This document shows, one piece after another, positions 54,001 to 63,543 of a stretch of 64,000 bases of DNA; position 1 is the first letter of the stretch, and each line of letters opens with the position of its first letter. Below the pieces are notes generated by a model. The model ran no database searches. It saw only the letters and a program-made list of their open reading frames with translations, and was not told where the DNA came from. A program made the translations under genes and the position numbers. Source of the stretch: Thermohalobaculum sp963822985 (GTDB taxonomy: Bacteria > Pseudomonadota > Alphaproteobacteria > Rhodobacterales > Rhodobacteraceae); contig CAWGJU010000011.1 in assembly GCA_963822985.1 (NCBI GenBank), positions 97,530-161,529 of the forward strand, read 5' to 3'.

Positions 54001-55454
54001 GTGCTGCACGGCGGCCGGAATTTCATCGCAGGCGAGTGGGTCGACGGATCCTCCGAGATCGAGAACCGCAATCCGTCGGATCTTGCCGACCTGATCGGCA
54101 CCTATGCCCAGGCCGACGCTGACCGGGCTGGACGAGGCGATCGCGTCCGCGCGCAGAGCGCAGCCGCTTTGGGCGCGCACGGGAGCCGAGCGACGCCAGG
54201 CCGCGCTCGATGCCGTCGGCCGCGAGCTGATGGCGCGCGCCGACGAACTCGGACGTCTTCTTAGCTGTGAGGAGGGCAAGCCGCTGGCCGAGGGCCGCGG
54301 TGAGGTCTACCGCGCCGGACAGTTCTTCACCTACTACGCCGCCGAATGCCTGCGGCAGCTCGGCGAGAACGCCGACAGCGTCCGGCCCGGGATTGAGATC
54401 GACGTTCGCCGCGAGCCGGTCGGCGTCGTCGCCGTCATCAGCCCTTGGAACTTTCCGATGGCGACGGCCGCCTGGAAGATCGCGCCGGCGCTCGCCTACG
54501 GCAATGCCGTCGTCTGGAAGCCGGCAAATCTGGTCCCTGCCTCGGCCGTCGCGCTCGCCGAGATCATCGCGCGCCAGGACATGCCGCCGGGCCTGTTCAA
54601 CCTGGTGATGGGGTCTGGCGGCGCGGTCGGGCAGCGTCTGGTCGAGAGCCCCGACGTCGATGCCATCACCTTCACCGGATCGGTCGATGTCGGCAAGCGC
54701 ATCGCTGCCGCGGCCGTCGGCAACCTGACCAAGCTCCAGCTGGAGATGGGCTCGAAGAACGCGCTCGCAGTGATGGACGACGCCGACCTCGACACTGGCC
54801 GTCGCCGCCGCGATGAACGGCGCGTTCGGCGGCACCGGCCAGAAATGCACGGCCTCGTCGCGCCTGGTCGTGCACGCGGCGGTGCACGATGCCTTCGTCG
54901 ACCGCCTCGCCGATGCCGCACGGAACCTACGGGTCGGCCATGCGCTCGATCCCGCGACGCAGATGGGCCCCGTGGTTTCGGAGGCGCAGCTGAGCCAGAA
55001 CCTCGCCAATCTCGCGCTCGCCCGCGACGAGGGCGGCGAGGTCCTGTGCGGCGGCGAGCCGCTGGAGCGCGAGACCGGGGCTACTTCATGTCGCCGGCGG
55101 TGGTTGCCGGTACGAAGAACGAGTGGCGGGTGAACCGCGAGGAGATGTTCGCCCCCATCGCCTGCGTCATCCGCGTCGAAGACTACGACGAGGCGCTGGC
55201 GGTCGTCGAACGACACGCGCTTCGGCCTGACCTCGGGCATCGTCACGCGCGACCTCGCCCGCGCCACGCATTTCCGCCGCAACGCCCGCACGGGCTGCGT
55301 GATGGTCAACCTGCCGACCGCCGGCACCGACTACCACGTGCCCTTCGGCGGGCGCGGCGAGAGCTCCTACGGCCCGCGCGAGCAGGGCCGCTGGGCGGCC
55401 GAGTTCTACACGACGCCAAAGACCGCCTACATCCGCGCAGGAGAGCCCGCATGA
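54001..55454 (+). CDS. Aldehyde dehydrogenase, alpha-ketoglutarate-semialdehyde dehydrogenase-like; frameshifted
   Basis: The gene starts at GTG 54001 after a perfect gaaggaggtgac site: MLHGGRNFIAGEWVDGSSEI. After frame corrections (near 54120, 54795, 55080 and 55210) the blocks are REPVGVVAVISPWNFPMATA, the catalytic Glu in KLQLEMGSKNALAVMDDADL, the catalytic Cys in GGTGQKCTASSRLVVHAAV, and the end NLPTAGTDYHVPFGGRGESS, which is characteristic of the 2,5-dioxovalerate/alpha-ketoglutarate-semialdehyde group. It would oxidise a semialdehyde formed by the pathway encoded around it. Its TGA stop overlaps the start of the dipeptidase gene (ATGA). Confidence 0.87.
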
Positions 55455-56476
55455 TCATCGACGGGCTGCAATACGCCAACTGGTCCGAGAAGATCTTCCG
55501 CCAGATGCGCGAGGGCGGGGTCGACGCGGTGCACGTCACCATCGCCTATCACGAGACATTCCGCGAGACGGTGCTGAACATCGAGCGCTGGAACCGCTGG
55601 TTCGAACGCTACCCCGACCTGATCTGCCAGGGCCGCAGCGGCGCCGACGTCCGCGCTGCCGCCGCGATCGGGCCGCACCGCCATCTTCTTCGGCTCGCAG
55701 AACCCGTCGCCCATCGAGGACGATATCGGGCTGGTCGAGGTGCTGCATACGCTCGGGCTGCGCTTCATGCAGCTGAGCTACAACAACCAGTCGCTGCTGG
55801 CGACCGGCTGCTACGAGGCCGAGGATCCCGGCATCACCCGCATGGGCCGCGAGGTCATCGCCGAGATGAACCGCGTCGGCCTGGTCGTCGACATGAGCCA
55901 TTCGGCCGAGCGCTCGACGCTGGAGGCGATCGAGCTGTCGTCGCGGCCCATCGCGATCACCCATGCCAACCCCGCCATCTGGCACCCGGCGCTGCGCAAC
56001 AAGTCCGAGACGGTGCTGCGCGCTCTGGCCGAGAGCGGCGGCATGCTGGGTTTCTCGCTTTACCCGCACCACCTGCGCGACGGGTCGGGCTGCACGCTCG
56101 CAGAGCTTCTGCGAGATGATCGCGCGCGACCGCCGAGATCATCGGCGTCGACCATCTCGGCATCGGCTCCGACCTCTGCCAGGACCAGCCCGACAGCATC
56201 GTCGAATGGATGCGCTCGGGCCGCTGGACAAGGGGCGTCGACTATGGCGAGGGCTCGGCCGCAGCACCCGGCTTCCCGCCGATGCCCGGCTGGTTCCGCG
56301 ACAACCGCGATTTCGGCAGCGCATCGCGGGCGGCCTGCGCGCCGTCGGCTTCGATACGGCCGAGGTCGCGGCGCTGATGGGCGGCAACTGGCTCGCTTCT
56401 TCGACGCGGGCTTCGGCCCGCGCGGCCGGCAAACGAAGCCGGCGAGACGCCAGCAAGGGAGGTCTCGCATGGCTGA
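55451..56476 (+). CDS. Membrane dipeptidase-like protein (peptidase M19), frameshifted
   Basis: The start MIIDGLQYANWSEKIFRQMR is followed by VDAVHVTIAYHETFRETVLN. In the next frame come AIFFGSQNPSPIEDDIGLVE and LRFMQLSYNNQSLLATGCYE, then EMNRVGLVVDMSHSAERSTL, PIAITHANPAIWHPALRNKS and IIGVDHLGIGSDLCQDQPDS, the blocks and metal-binding histidines of the M19 renal-dipeptidase family. Frame changes lie near 55680, 56110 and after 56350, so the exact stop is uncertain; 56476 is the next stop in one frame. M19 homologues are known in glycine-betaine/dimethylglycine operons of pseudomonads, where their role is unclear. Confidence 0.75.
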
Positions 56477-58019
56477 CGCAACACGGATCGACGCGATCCG
56501 GAACACGCACATCAACATGCCTCTGTTCTTCATCACCGGCGGCTTCATCCTGGCCTTCTGCGCGCTGGCGCTGATCGACCTCGAGGTGCTGTCGGCGGTC
56601 GTCGACTGGGGCTTTGCCTTGTCGGCGCGGCTGTTCGGCCTCTACTGGCAGCTCCTGCTGCTGGCGACCTTCCTGATCGGGCTGGTGCTGTGCGTGCTGC
56701 CGGGCGCCAAGGCCAAGATGGGGGGCCTCGACACGCCCGAGTTCACGCACTTCCAGTGGGGCTCGATGATCATGTGCACGCTGCTGGCCGGCGGCGGCGT
56801 GTTCTGGGCCGCGGGCGAGCCGATGGCGCACTTCATCTGCCCGCCGCCGCTCTATCGGCGGCGAAGCGGATGACCGAGGCTGCCGTCGCCCCGGCGCTGG
56901 CGCAGTCCTTCCTGCACTGGGGCTTTCTTGCCTGGGCGATCCTCGGCTCGCTGACGCACGGTGATGCTGATGCATTACCACTACGAGAAGGGCCTGCCGA
57001 TGGCGCCGCGGACGCTGCTCTATCCGGTGTTCGGCGAGCGCGCGATCAACGGCCCGATCGGCCTGGTCGCCGATGCCGCCTGCATCATCGCGGTGGTCGC
57101 CGGCACGGTCGGCCCGATCGGCTTTCTCGGCCTGCAGGTCTCCTATGGCCTGAACGCGCTGTTCGGCATGCCGGACACGTTCGCGACGCAGGCCATCGTC
57201 ATCGCCGGCCTGGTCGCGCTCTACACCGTCTCGGCGGTCACGGGCATCAACCGCGGCATCCAGTTCCTCAGCCGCGTCAACGTCGTTCTGGCCTTCTTCC
57301 TGCTGGCCTTCATGCTGATCGCCGGGCCGACGCTCTTCATCTTCAACGGCTTCGTCTCGGGGATGGGCACCTATCTGTCGGACTTCTTCGGCATGGCGCT
57401 GTTTCGCGGCGAGTGCGGGCTGTTCGGCGAGCCCGGCTGGCTGGGCTGGTGGACGGTGTTCTTCTGGGGCTGGTTCCTCGGCTACGGGCCGCTGATGGCG
57501 ATGTTCATCGCGCGGGTCAGCCGCGGCCGGTCGATCCGCTCGATCATGCTGATGCTCTCGATCGTCGCGCCGATGGTGACGAACTTCTGGTTCACCATCG
57601 TCGGCGGCACCGGCATCGCGCATCGAGCTGGCCAACCCCGGCTCGGTTTCGACGGCGTTCGAGGGCTTCAACCTGCCGGCGGCGCTGCTGGCGATCACGC
57701 AGAGACCTGCCGCTCGGCTTCATCGTCTCGCTGCCTGTTCCTGGTCCTGACGACGATCTTCGTCGCCACCACCGGCGACTCGATGACCTACGTCATCTCG
57801 GTCGCCATGTCGGACGAGGACCGCTCCTCGACCTGGGTGCGGGTCTTCTGGGGAATGGCGATGGGCGCGATGGCGCTGATCCTGATCTCGGCCGGCTCGG
57901 GCGGCATCGGCAAGCTGCAGAGCTTCATCGTCGTTACCGCCGTGCCGGTTTCGCTGGTCCTGCTGCCCTCGCTGTGGGACGCCGTGCGGATCACTCTGGA
58001 GAAGGGCCGCACGGCCTGA
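56469..58019 (+). CDS. BCCT-family compatible-solute transporter, frameshifted
   Basis: From ATG 56469, with agggaggtctcgc before it, the product reads MADATRIDAIRNTHINMPLF and then a series of membrane helices. Characteristic segments are GSMIMCTLLAGGGVFWAAGE, SFLHWGFLAWAILGSLT, VSYGLNALFGMPDTFATQAI, WWTVFFWGWFLGYGPLMAMF with FIARVSRGRSIRSIMLML, and TIFVATTGDSMTYVISVAMS. This is the BCCT family, which imports betaines, carnitine or choline with sodium or proton gradients. The tryptophan box WWTVFFWGWF is close to the family WWxWW pattern. Frame changes lie near 56860, 56965, 57630 and 57710. The substrate is unknown. Confidence 0.85.
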
Positions 58020-58079
58020 TCCTGCCCCGGCCGTACCCGTGACGGGTGCAGCCATCCCGTCGCGGGGAGCCTGCGTCGA

Positions 58080-59757
58080 ATGTCGAGCGATCGAGCAGAG
58101 ACCATGCCCAAGGCGGAGCGCTTCCGCCGCAGCCCGGACGAGGTGATGCGCCTCGCCCGGATGGGCTCGTTCCACCGCACGCGCCTGTCGTTCATGCAGA
58201 CGCTGCTGCGCCGGCTGGAACGCGAGGCGTGGACCTTCGAGCGGCCGCTCTGGGACATCGACGCGAAGGGCGTCGGCCGCGCGGTCTACACCGTGCATGG
58301 GCCCAAGCGCAGCTACTCGCCTGGTGGCCTTCGCGCACGACCTGCCCGACGAGCTGCGGTCGGACCGCGTGATCGCCACCGCATGGGACGCGACATTCGC
58401 GCTGTTCGACGGCATCCCGGGCGAGGACGACCTGCGGCGCCTTTCGCTGAACGTCCCCAAGCAGGAGGCCGGCCGGGTGACGGCACGGGAGCTGAGCCTC
58501 TCGCGCGCCAACCGCTCGGTCCGCCTGTTCGAGCACGTCGCCGCCGCACTTGCCGAGGGACGCCAGCCCGACCGCGCGCAGATCGAGGCCGTCGGCTACC
58601 TGATGCGGACGACGGCCGTCTACGGCTCCGGCAAGTTCGGCGCCGCCGACCGTGCGCTGATCGCCGAAAGGCCGGAGCTTTGCGGGCCGTTCCAGGCCGA
58701 GATGCTGTCCGTCTGGCTGACTCGGGCCTTCACGCTGGACCTCGTCGAGCACCTCGCGCGCGTCCGCGGTGGGGGGCAGGCGGTGGCGCTCGAGCCCGGC
58801 CTGCGGCGCCTCTTCGGCGTCGGCAACTCCACCGGGCTCGGCATGGCGCCGTTCCTGATGAACCACCCGGTGCTGCTCAATAACTGGATGATGGCGCGGG
58901 AGGAGGCGCTGGCCCGCGTCCGGGCGCTGCCCGCGGCCGGCGCGCCGGAAGTCGCCACATTCCGCCGGGCGCTGGATGCGGCGCGCGAGAACGCGCGGCG
59001 CTGGACGTCCGAGCACCCGCTCCAGCAGCGCAAGATCGGCGAGCTGCGCGCCGATTTGGACGATCTTGCGGCGCGGACCGTCGAGGACGCGGCTTTCGCC
59101 GGCGAGCTTCCCTGGGACCGCCTCTGGCGCTGGGCCGCCGGCGCGCTTTCGCTCGAAGGCCAGGAGGCGCTCGTCTCGCTTCTGCTCGAGCCGCATGGCG
59201 AGATCGTCGACGGGCTTTCCGATTGCATGTCTGCCGACGAGGACGCTCCCTTCCGGATCGACGGCGCGATGAGCGTGGCCGACCTCCGCGCGATCCTCGC
59301 CCGCACTTACGCCTGGGCGATCGGCGTGGACTACGAGGCGCCGCAGAACTGCTCGCGCTTCTGGTACGTCTCGGCGGAGAAGCTCGAGCCCCGCTTGGGC
59401 GAGCGGCATGCGGAGGAGGGTTCCGCCTACGAGCAGCCGCTGTCGATCGGCCGCGACGCCGCCCGCATGGCGCGCGACCTCGACCGCTGGCGCGGCGAGC
59501 CGACGGTCGCCGCCTTCCTGCTCGCCCATCCCGAGCACCGCCACATCACGCGCCGCGCGCAGATCGCGGCGCGCTATCCATTCGCCGAGATCCGCGACAA
59601 CCTGATCGCCGCCGACCTGCTGCCCATCGACCTGCTGCGCTGCAAGCTCTCCTTCTTCGGCGCCTCGCGCTTCGATCCGCGCTCGGACCGCTGGGTGCGC
59701 ATCTGCATGTACCGCGACGCGTCCTTCCCGCACGAGCTGCTCGGGAGACCGCGATGA
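58080..59757 (+). CDS. Protein of unknown function coupled to a DUF3726 gene, one frameshift
   Basis: The protein of about 558 residues begins MSSDRAETMPKAERFRRSPD and continues VMRLARMGSFHRTRLSFMQT. After a frame change near 58320 it reads LVAFAHDLPDELRSDRVIAT, GYLMRTTAVYGSGKFGAADR, then GLRRLFGVGNSTGLGMAPFL and MNHPVLLNNWMMAREEALAR, and ends with RWVRICMYRDASFPHELLGR. It has no signal peptide or membrane helices. I do not recognise a domain or fold. The last bases overlap the next gene (ATGA 59754-59757), so the two products are probably made together and may form a complex. Confidence 0.7.
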
Positions 59758-60482
59758 ACGAGAGCGCGATGAGCGATCCCACGGTCCAGACCCCCGCCGG
59801 TCCGGCCGACGACGCGGTCGGCAGCTGGACCGTTTCGCTGTCGGAGGTCGATGCGATGTGCCGCAAGGCGGCGCGTGGCGCCGGCATGAGCTGGGGGCTT
59901 GCCGAGGAGGCCGGGCGCGCTGCCCGCGCGCTGGCCGCGCTGGGCCTGAACGGGCCGGGCGTGCTGCTGGTGGCGATCGACGCTGTGGACGGCGACGTCG
60001 CCGCGCACAGGCCGCGGGTCGGGCTGCCGGAATGGCGCTCGCCCGCTGGCCGGCTCTGCCCCATCGCCACCGGTGCTGCGCTTTCGGATCGCGCCCACGC
60101 ACTTCTGGCGGGCGAAACGGTCCGGCTTGGACCAGTGCTGTCGCCGCTTTTGCTCGTGCCCTTTCTCGGCATGGCCGCGCGCGGGCTCGGCGCCTCGTTG
60201 CGACTCGCGCACGGGAGCGGCGTGCTCGTCGTCACTCCGGCGGGGCCGGCGGCGGAAAGCTGCGACTTTCTGCGCGTGCCCGTCCTCGACGGGCTCTGCG
60301 TCGCCGCGGTCACCGAGCTCGCGGGCGGCCGGCTGCGACCCGCAAAGGCCGTTTCTGTCGGGTTGGAGGTCCCTGTCGACGACTGGCGGCGCCTCGACCG
60401 CTACGCTCACCGAACCTACGCTCCCGCCACCGAAGAGTTGCGCCGCAGCGGCGCGGGAGCCGGGATCCGCGACAACGACTGA
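59754..60482 (+). CDS. DUF3726-like protein
   Basis: The 242-residue product reads VGSWTVSLSEVDAMCRKAAR then GAGMSWGLAEEAGRAARALA, a start pattern I associate with DUF3726. It continues with VGLPEWRSPAGRLCPIATGA and a hydrophobic middle (PVLSPLLLVPFLGMAARGLG). No enzymatic motif is evident. The ATG overlaps the stop of the unknown 558-residue protein. This pair, next to a BCCT transporter, an M19 protein and an aldehyde dehydrogenase, suggests a catabolic enzyme complex for a transported solute. The domain name is from memory and should be treated as likely, not certain. Confidence 0.7.
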   Translation: MNESAMSDPTVQTPAGPADDAVGSWTVSLSEVDAMCRKAARGAGMSWGLAEEAGRAARALAALGLNGPGVLLVAIDAVDGDVAAHRPRVGLPEWRSPAGRLCPIATGAALSDRAHALLAGETVRLGPVLSPLLLVPFLGMAARGLGASLRLAHGSGVLVVTPAGPAAESCDFLRVPVLDGLCVAAVTELAGGRLRPAKAVSVGLEVPVDDWRRLDRYAHRTYAPATEELRRSGAGAGIRDND

Positions 60483-60500
60483 TTGAAGAGAGGACCGGCC

Positions 60501-60687
60501 GCGCCAGAGTTACGGCTCCTTGACAATCACCGTCGATGGCAGCCGAAATCCAATGCGACCGCTGCGATTTGGGCGGCGCACGTCTTCAGCTGACGTCGGA
60601 TCTAGATAATGACCAACCTGCTTTGCACGATCGCAGCCGAGGGGGATCGGCAAGCTGGCCGTTCGTTGCCTGCGCCACAGTTACGCA
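60501..60687 (+). promoter_or_regulatory. Direct repeats upstream of the second AsnC/Lrp gene
   Basis: In the 293-base gap before the AsnC-type gene, two near-identical words occur in the same orientation: GCGCCAGAGTTACGGC at 60501-60516 and GCGCCACAGTTACGCA at 60672-60687. The second lies about 90 bases before the ATG. The gap is also clearly lower in GC than the genes around it. Such paired sites could bind the encoded regulator. Apart from these I see no gene in the gap. Confidence 0.4.
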
Positions 60688-60775
60688 AATCCAAACGGCG
60701 AGTATGGTTCGATGTTCGTGCCGTGGGTCAAGGCGACGGTTCCCGAGTAAATCTATCGATGACCTCTTGAAGAGA

Positions 60776-61267
60776 ATGAAAAAGGCTTCCTTGGACGCCA
60801 CCGACATCCGTATTCTTTGTGCCCTTCAGCAGCATGGGCAACTCAGCAAATCCAAGCTGGCAGATCTGGTCGGGCTCTCCGCCACCCCTTGCTGGACTCG
60901 CCTCGCCAGATTGAAGAAGGCGGGCTTCATCCGCGGGTATCACGCAGATCTTGCGCTGGACAGGATCGTGAACGTCTGCAAGGTCGTCGTAACTGTTTCG
61001 CTGAAGAGCCACCGAAAACTGGATTTTGACCGTTTCGAGGAGCATATTCGTCGCCGCGACGAGGTCGTTGACTGCGTGGCGACGGGCGGCGGCATGGACT
61101 ACGTCATGACCGTCGTCACGACCGGCCTTCCCGCCTTCCAAAGCCTGATGGACGGGATGCTGTCCGCAGATCTGGGGATTGACCGCTACATGACCTACAT
61201 CGCGACCAGGGAGGTCAAGTTCGCCCAGCCGAATCTTGGTCGCCTTGTCGCTGGCCCAGAAGACTGA
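60776..61267 (+). CDS. Lrp/AsnC-family transcriptional regulator (second copy)
   Basis: The 163-residue protein has an N-terminal helix-turn-helix (DATDIRILCALQQHGQLSKS, LADLVGLSATPCWTRLARLK) and a RAM domain (VCKVVVTVSLKSHRKLDFDR, VVDCVATGGGMDYVMTVVTT). The LSATPCWxRLxRL helix is nearly the same as in the ectoine regulator at 38487, so the two are paralogues that may read similar operators. The ATG at 60776 follows ttgaagaga. The GcvT/DmdA-like gene is 177 bases downstream on the same strand and is the likely target. Confidence 0.9.
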   Translation: MKKASLDATDIRILCALQQHGQLSKSKLADLVGLSATPCWTRLARLKKAGFIRGYHADLALDRIVNVCKVVVTVSLKSHRKLDFDRFEEHIRRRDEVVDCVATGGGMDYVMTVVTTGLPAFQSLMDGMLSADLGIDRYMTYIATREVKFAQPNLGRLVAGPED

Positions 61268-61444
61268 CCATCGAATGGCTGCTCTTCGGGCGAGCAGACC
61301 GAGTGGTCCGCGCGCGCCGGGAAAATAGGCCCGTTCGGGTGGCTCCGCCGGGATCTTCAGCCCGCTTCCCCCTCTGATTGCCGCTAGACCTGCATCGACC
61401 AGGTCGCGTGGTCTGCGGCAGACACGCCAGCGGAGGCAATCAGG

Positions 61445-62588
61445 ATGGCAAAGCCAGAGGATTTCGGTTTCGGGACGCAGATCCGGAAATCTCCCTATTT
61501 CGACGCTACCGTTCGCTGGGGCGCAAAGGCGTTCTCGGTCTACAACCACATGTATATACCGCGCGACTTCGGTGACCCCGAGCAGAACTTCTGGAACCTG
61601 GTCAACGAGGCCATCCTCTGCGACGTCGCCGTTGAGCGGCAGGTCGAGATTACCGGGGCGGATGCCGCCAGTTTCGTCCAGATGCTGACCCCGCGCGATC
61701 TCTCCAAGTTGGCGGTCGGGCAGTGCAAGTACGTGCTCATCACCAATGCCGATGGCGGCATCCTGAACGACCCGATCCTGCTGCGCCTGGGCGAGAACCA
61801 CTTCTGGATCTCGCTGGCCGACAGCGATATTCTGCTCTGGGCGCAAGGCGTCGCCGTGCATTCCGGTATGGACGTCACGATCCGCGAACCCGATGTCTCG
61901 CCCCTGCAGCTGCAGGGGCCGAAATCCGGCGAGGTGATGAAGGCGCTCTTCGGCGACGGCATAATGGACCTGCGCTACTACTGGCTGCGCGAGGTTGACC
62001 TCGACGGCATTCCGCTCGTCGTCTCGCGCACCGGATGGTCCAGCGAACTCGGGTACGAGCTCTACCTGCGCGACGGGTCGCGCGGCGACGAGCTGTGGGA
62101 AAGGATCATGTCGGCCGGGCAGCCCTTCGGCCTGAAGCCAGGCCACACCTCGTCGATCCGCCGGATCGAAGGCGGCATGCTGTCCTATCACGCAGACGCG
62201 GATCTCAACACGAACCCCTACGAGCTTGGGCTCGACCGGCTCGTGAACCTCGACATGGAAGCCGACTTCATCGGCAAGGCCGCCCTGAGGCGCATCAGGG
62301 AAGAGGGTGTGCGGCGCATTCAGGTGGGACTGGTCATCGAGGGCGCGCCTCTCGAAGGGCCGAACACCACGTTCTGGACCATCAGCAAGGATGGCACCGC
62401 CATCGGCAAGGTGACCTCGGCGGTCTATTCGCCCCGGCTGAAGCAGAACATCGCCCTCGCGATGATCTCCGCTGAATTCTGCGCAGGTCGGCACGGACGT
62501 CGAAGTCGCCACCGCGAGCGGTTCGGCCCGCGCCACGATCGTGGAACGCCCGTTCTACGACCCAAAGAAGACGCTCGCCGCTGCCTGA
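61445..62588 (+). CDS. GcvT-family protein, DMSP demethylase (DmdA)-like, one frameshift
   Basis: The product reads FGFGTQIRKSPYFDATVRWG, ILCDVAVERQVEITGADAAS, FVQMLTPRDLSKLAVGQCKY, HFWISLADSDILLWAQGVAV and IREPDVSPLQLQGPKSGEVM. These blocks resemble DmdA, the tetrahydrofolate-dependent demethylase of dimethylsulfoniopropionate, and the wider group of GcvT homologues often labelled that way. RTGWSSELGYELYLRDGSRG is the folate-contacting region of the fold. A frame change lies near 62480 (after LAMISAE), and the end reads VGTDVEVATASGSARATIVE up to TGA 62588. A demethylase for another methylated compound, such as a betaine, is equally possible given the neighbouring BCCT transporter. Confidence 0.8.
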
Positions 62589-62619
62589 ACGACACGGCCC
62601 AGGGAGGGACCTCCGCAAA

Positions 62620-63114
62620 ATGACCGACCTATCGATCCAGCTGCATTGGCAGCGCACAGAGCCTGACTTGCGCCCCGGCAAGTACTCGAACGCACACACA
62701 GTGCAGTTCAATGGCGGTCATGATCTCCAGGTGGACGCCGCCCCGGACTGGGGCGGTGATCCCGGCAACACGAACCCCGAACAGGCTCTCGCATCGGCGC
62801 TGTCCAGCTGCCACATGATGACCTTCCTCGCGCTCGCCGCCAAAGCCAAGTGGCCGGTTGCCAGCTATCACGATCATGCCGTCGCCCAACTCGGCAAGAA
62901 CCCCAAGGGGCAGATGTCGGTCACGCGCATCGATCTTCATCCGGTTGTGCGCTTCGACAGCGGCTTCACGGTCGAAGCGGCAAAGCTCGAGGAAATGCAG
63001 CACCGCGCGCATCGCTATTGCTTCGTCGCCAACAGCCTCGCCGACAGCGTCGAGGTCAGGATAGATCCGGCGAGGAGCGAAGCCGTGCAATCGAGTGACA
63101 TTTCTTCTGCGTGA
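62620..63114 (+). CDS. OsmC-family peroxidase-like protein
   Basis: The 164-residue product has the OsmC layout: the Cys-containing helix NPEQALASALSSCHMMTFLA (Cys64), the central RIDLHPVVRFDSGFTVEAAK strand, and the second cysteine in AHRYCFVANSLADSVEVRI (Cys134). OsmC proteins reduce organic peroxides with a redox-active cysteine pair about 70 residues apart, as here. The start is 31 bases after the DmdA-like gene, so they are probably co-transcribed. A role in removing sulfur- or aldehyde-linked oxidants is inference. Confidence 0.88.
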   Translation: MTDLSIQLHWQRTEPDLRPGKYSNAHTVQFNGGHDLQVDAAPDWGGDPGNTNPEQALASALSSCHMMTFLALAAKAKWPVASYHDHAVAQLGKNPKGQMSVTRIDLHPVVRFDSGFTVEAAKLEEMQHRAHRYCFVANSLADSVEVRIDPARSEAVQSSDISSA

Positions 63115-63437
63115 CCTGGATGGCGTGGCTGACATAGTCTCGAGGTCGAAAGGCAACGGATCCCTTCCGGACGGGTGCGGGCAGCCTGGGCCGCTAGGCG
63201 AGCGCCAATGCCGCGGCCGAGATGAATGCACGAATGCTGGTCTCCATTCGACGCAGCGCTCGGGTTGGCGGCCACGGCGCGACTTCCCGGTCGACTTCAG
63301 CCCGGGACTCGCTGAGACCCTGGACAGCTTCCCCTCCGATCCGAATGATTTCGTCCCGGGCACGAAGACGAGCTCTGATCCGGCAACTCGCGACACATCG
63401 AGCGTCGACGTGCAGTTTCAGGCCGTGGGATCGAAGC
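63115..63437. other. Region between osmC and the IS66 element, with a possible interrupted gene
   Basis: No intact gene is visible. On the minus strand a frame that runs out of the IS66 end reads ARCVASCRIRARLRARDEII then RIGGEAVQGLSESRAEVDRE, and ends at a stop at 63194 after TSIRAFISAAALALA. This could be the C-terminal 80 residues of a gene cut by the insertion. I cannot name it and give it little weight. Confidence 0.25.
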
Positions 63438-63543
63438 GTAAGCGGTGCGCAGCCCCCGTCTTCTGCGGGACCGGCTGAGCTGCGATCCATGGCCGTGATG
63501 TTCAGACGGGAGGATCGCCTTGGGAGTCCAAAGGGAGCGCCGG

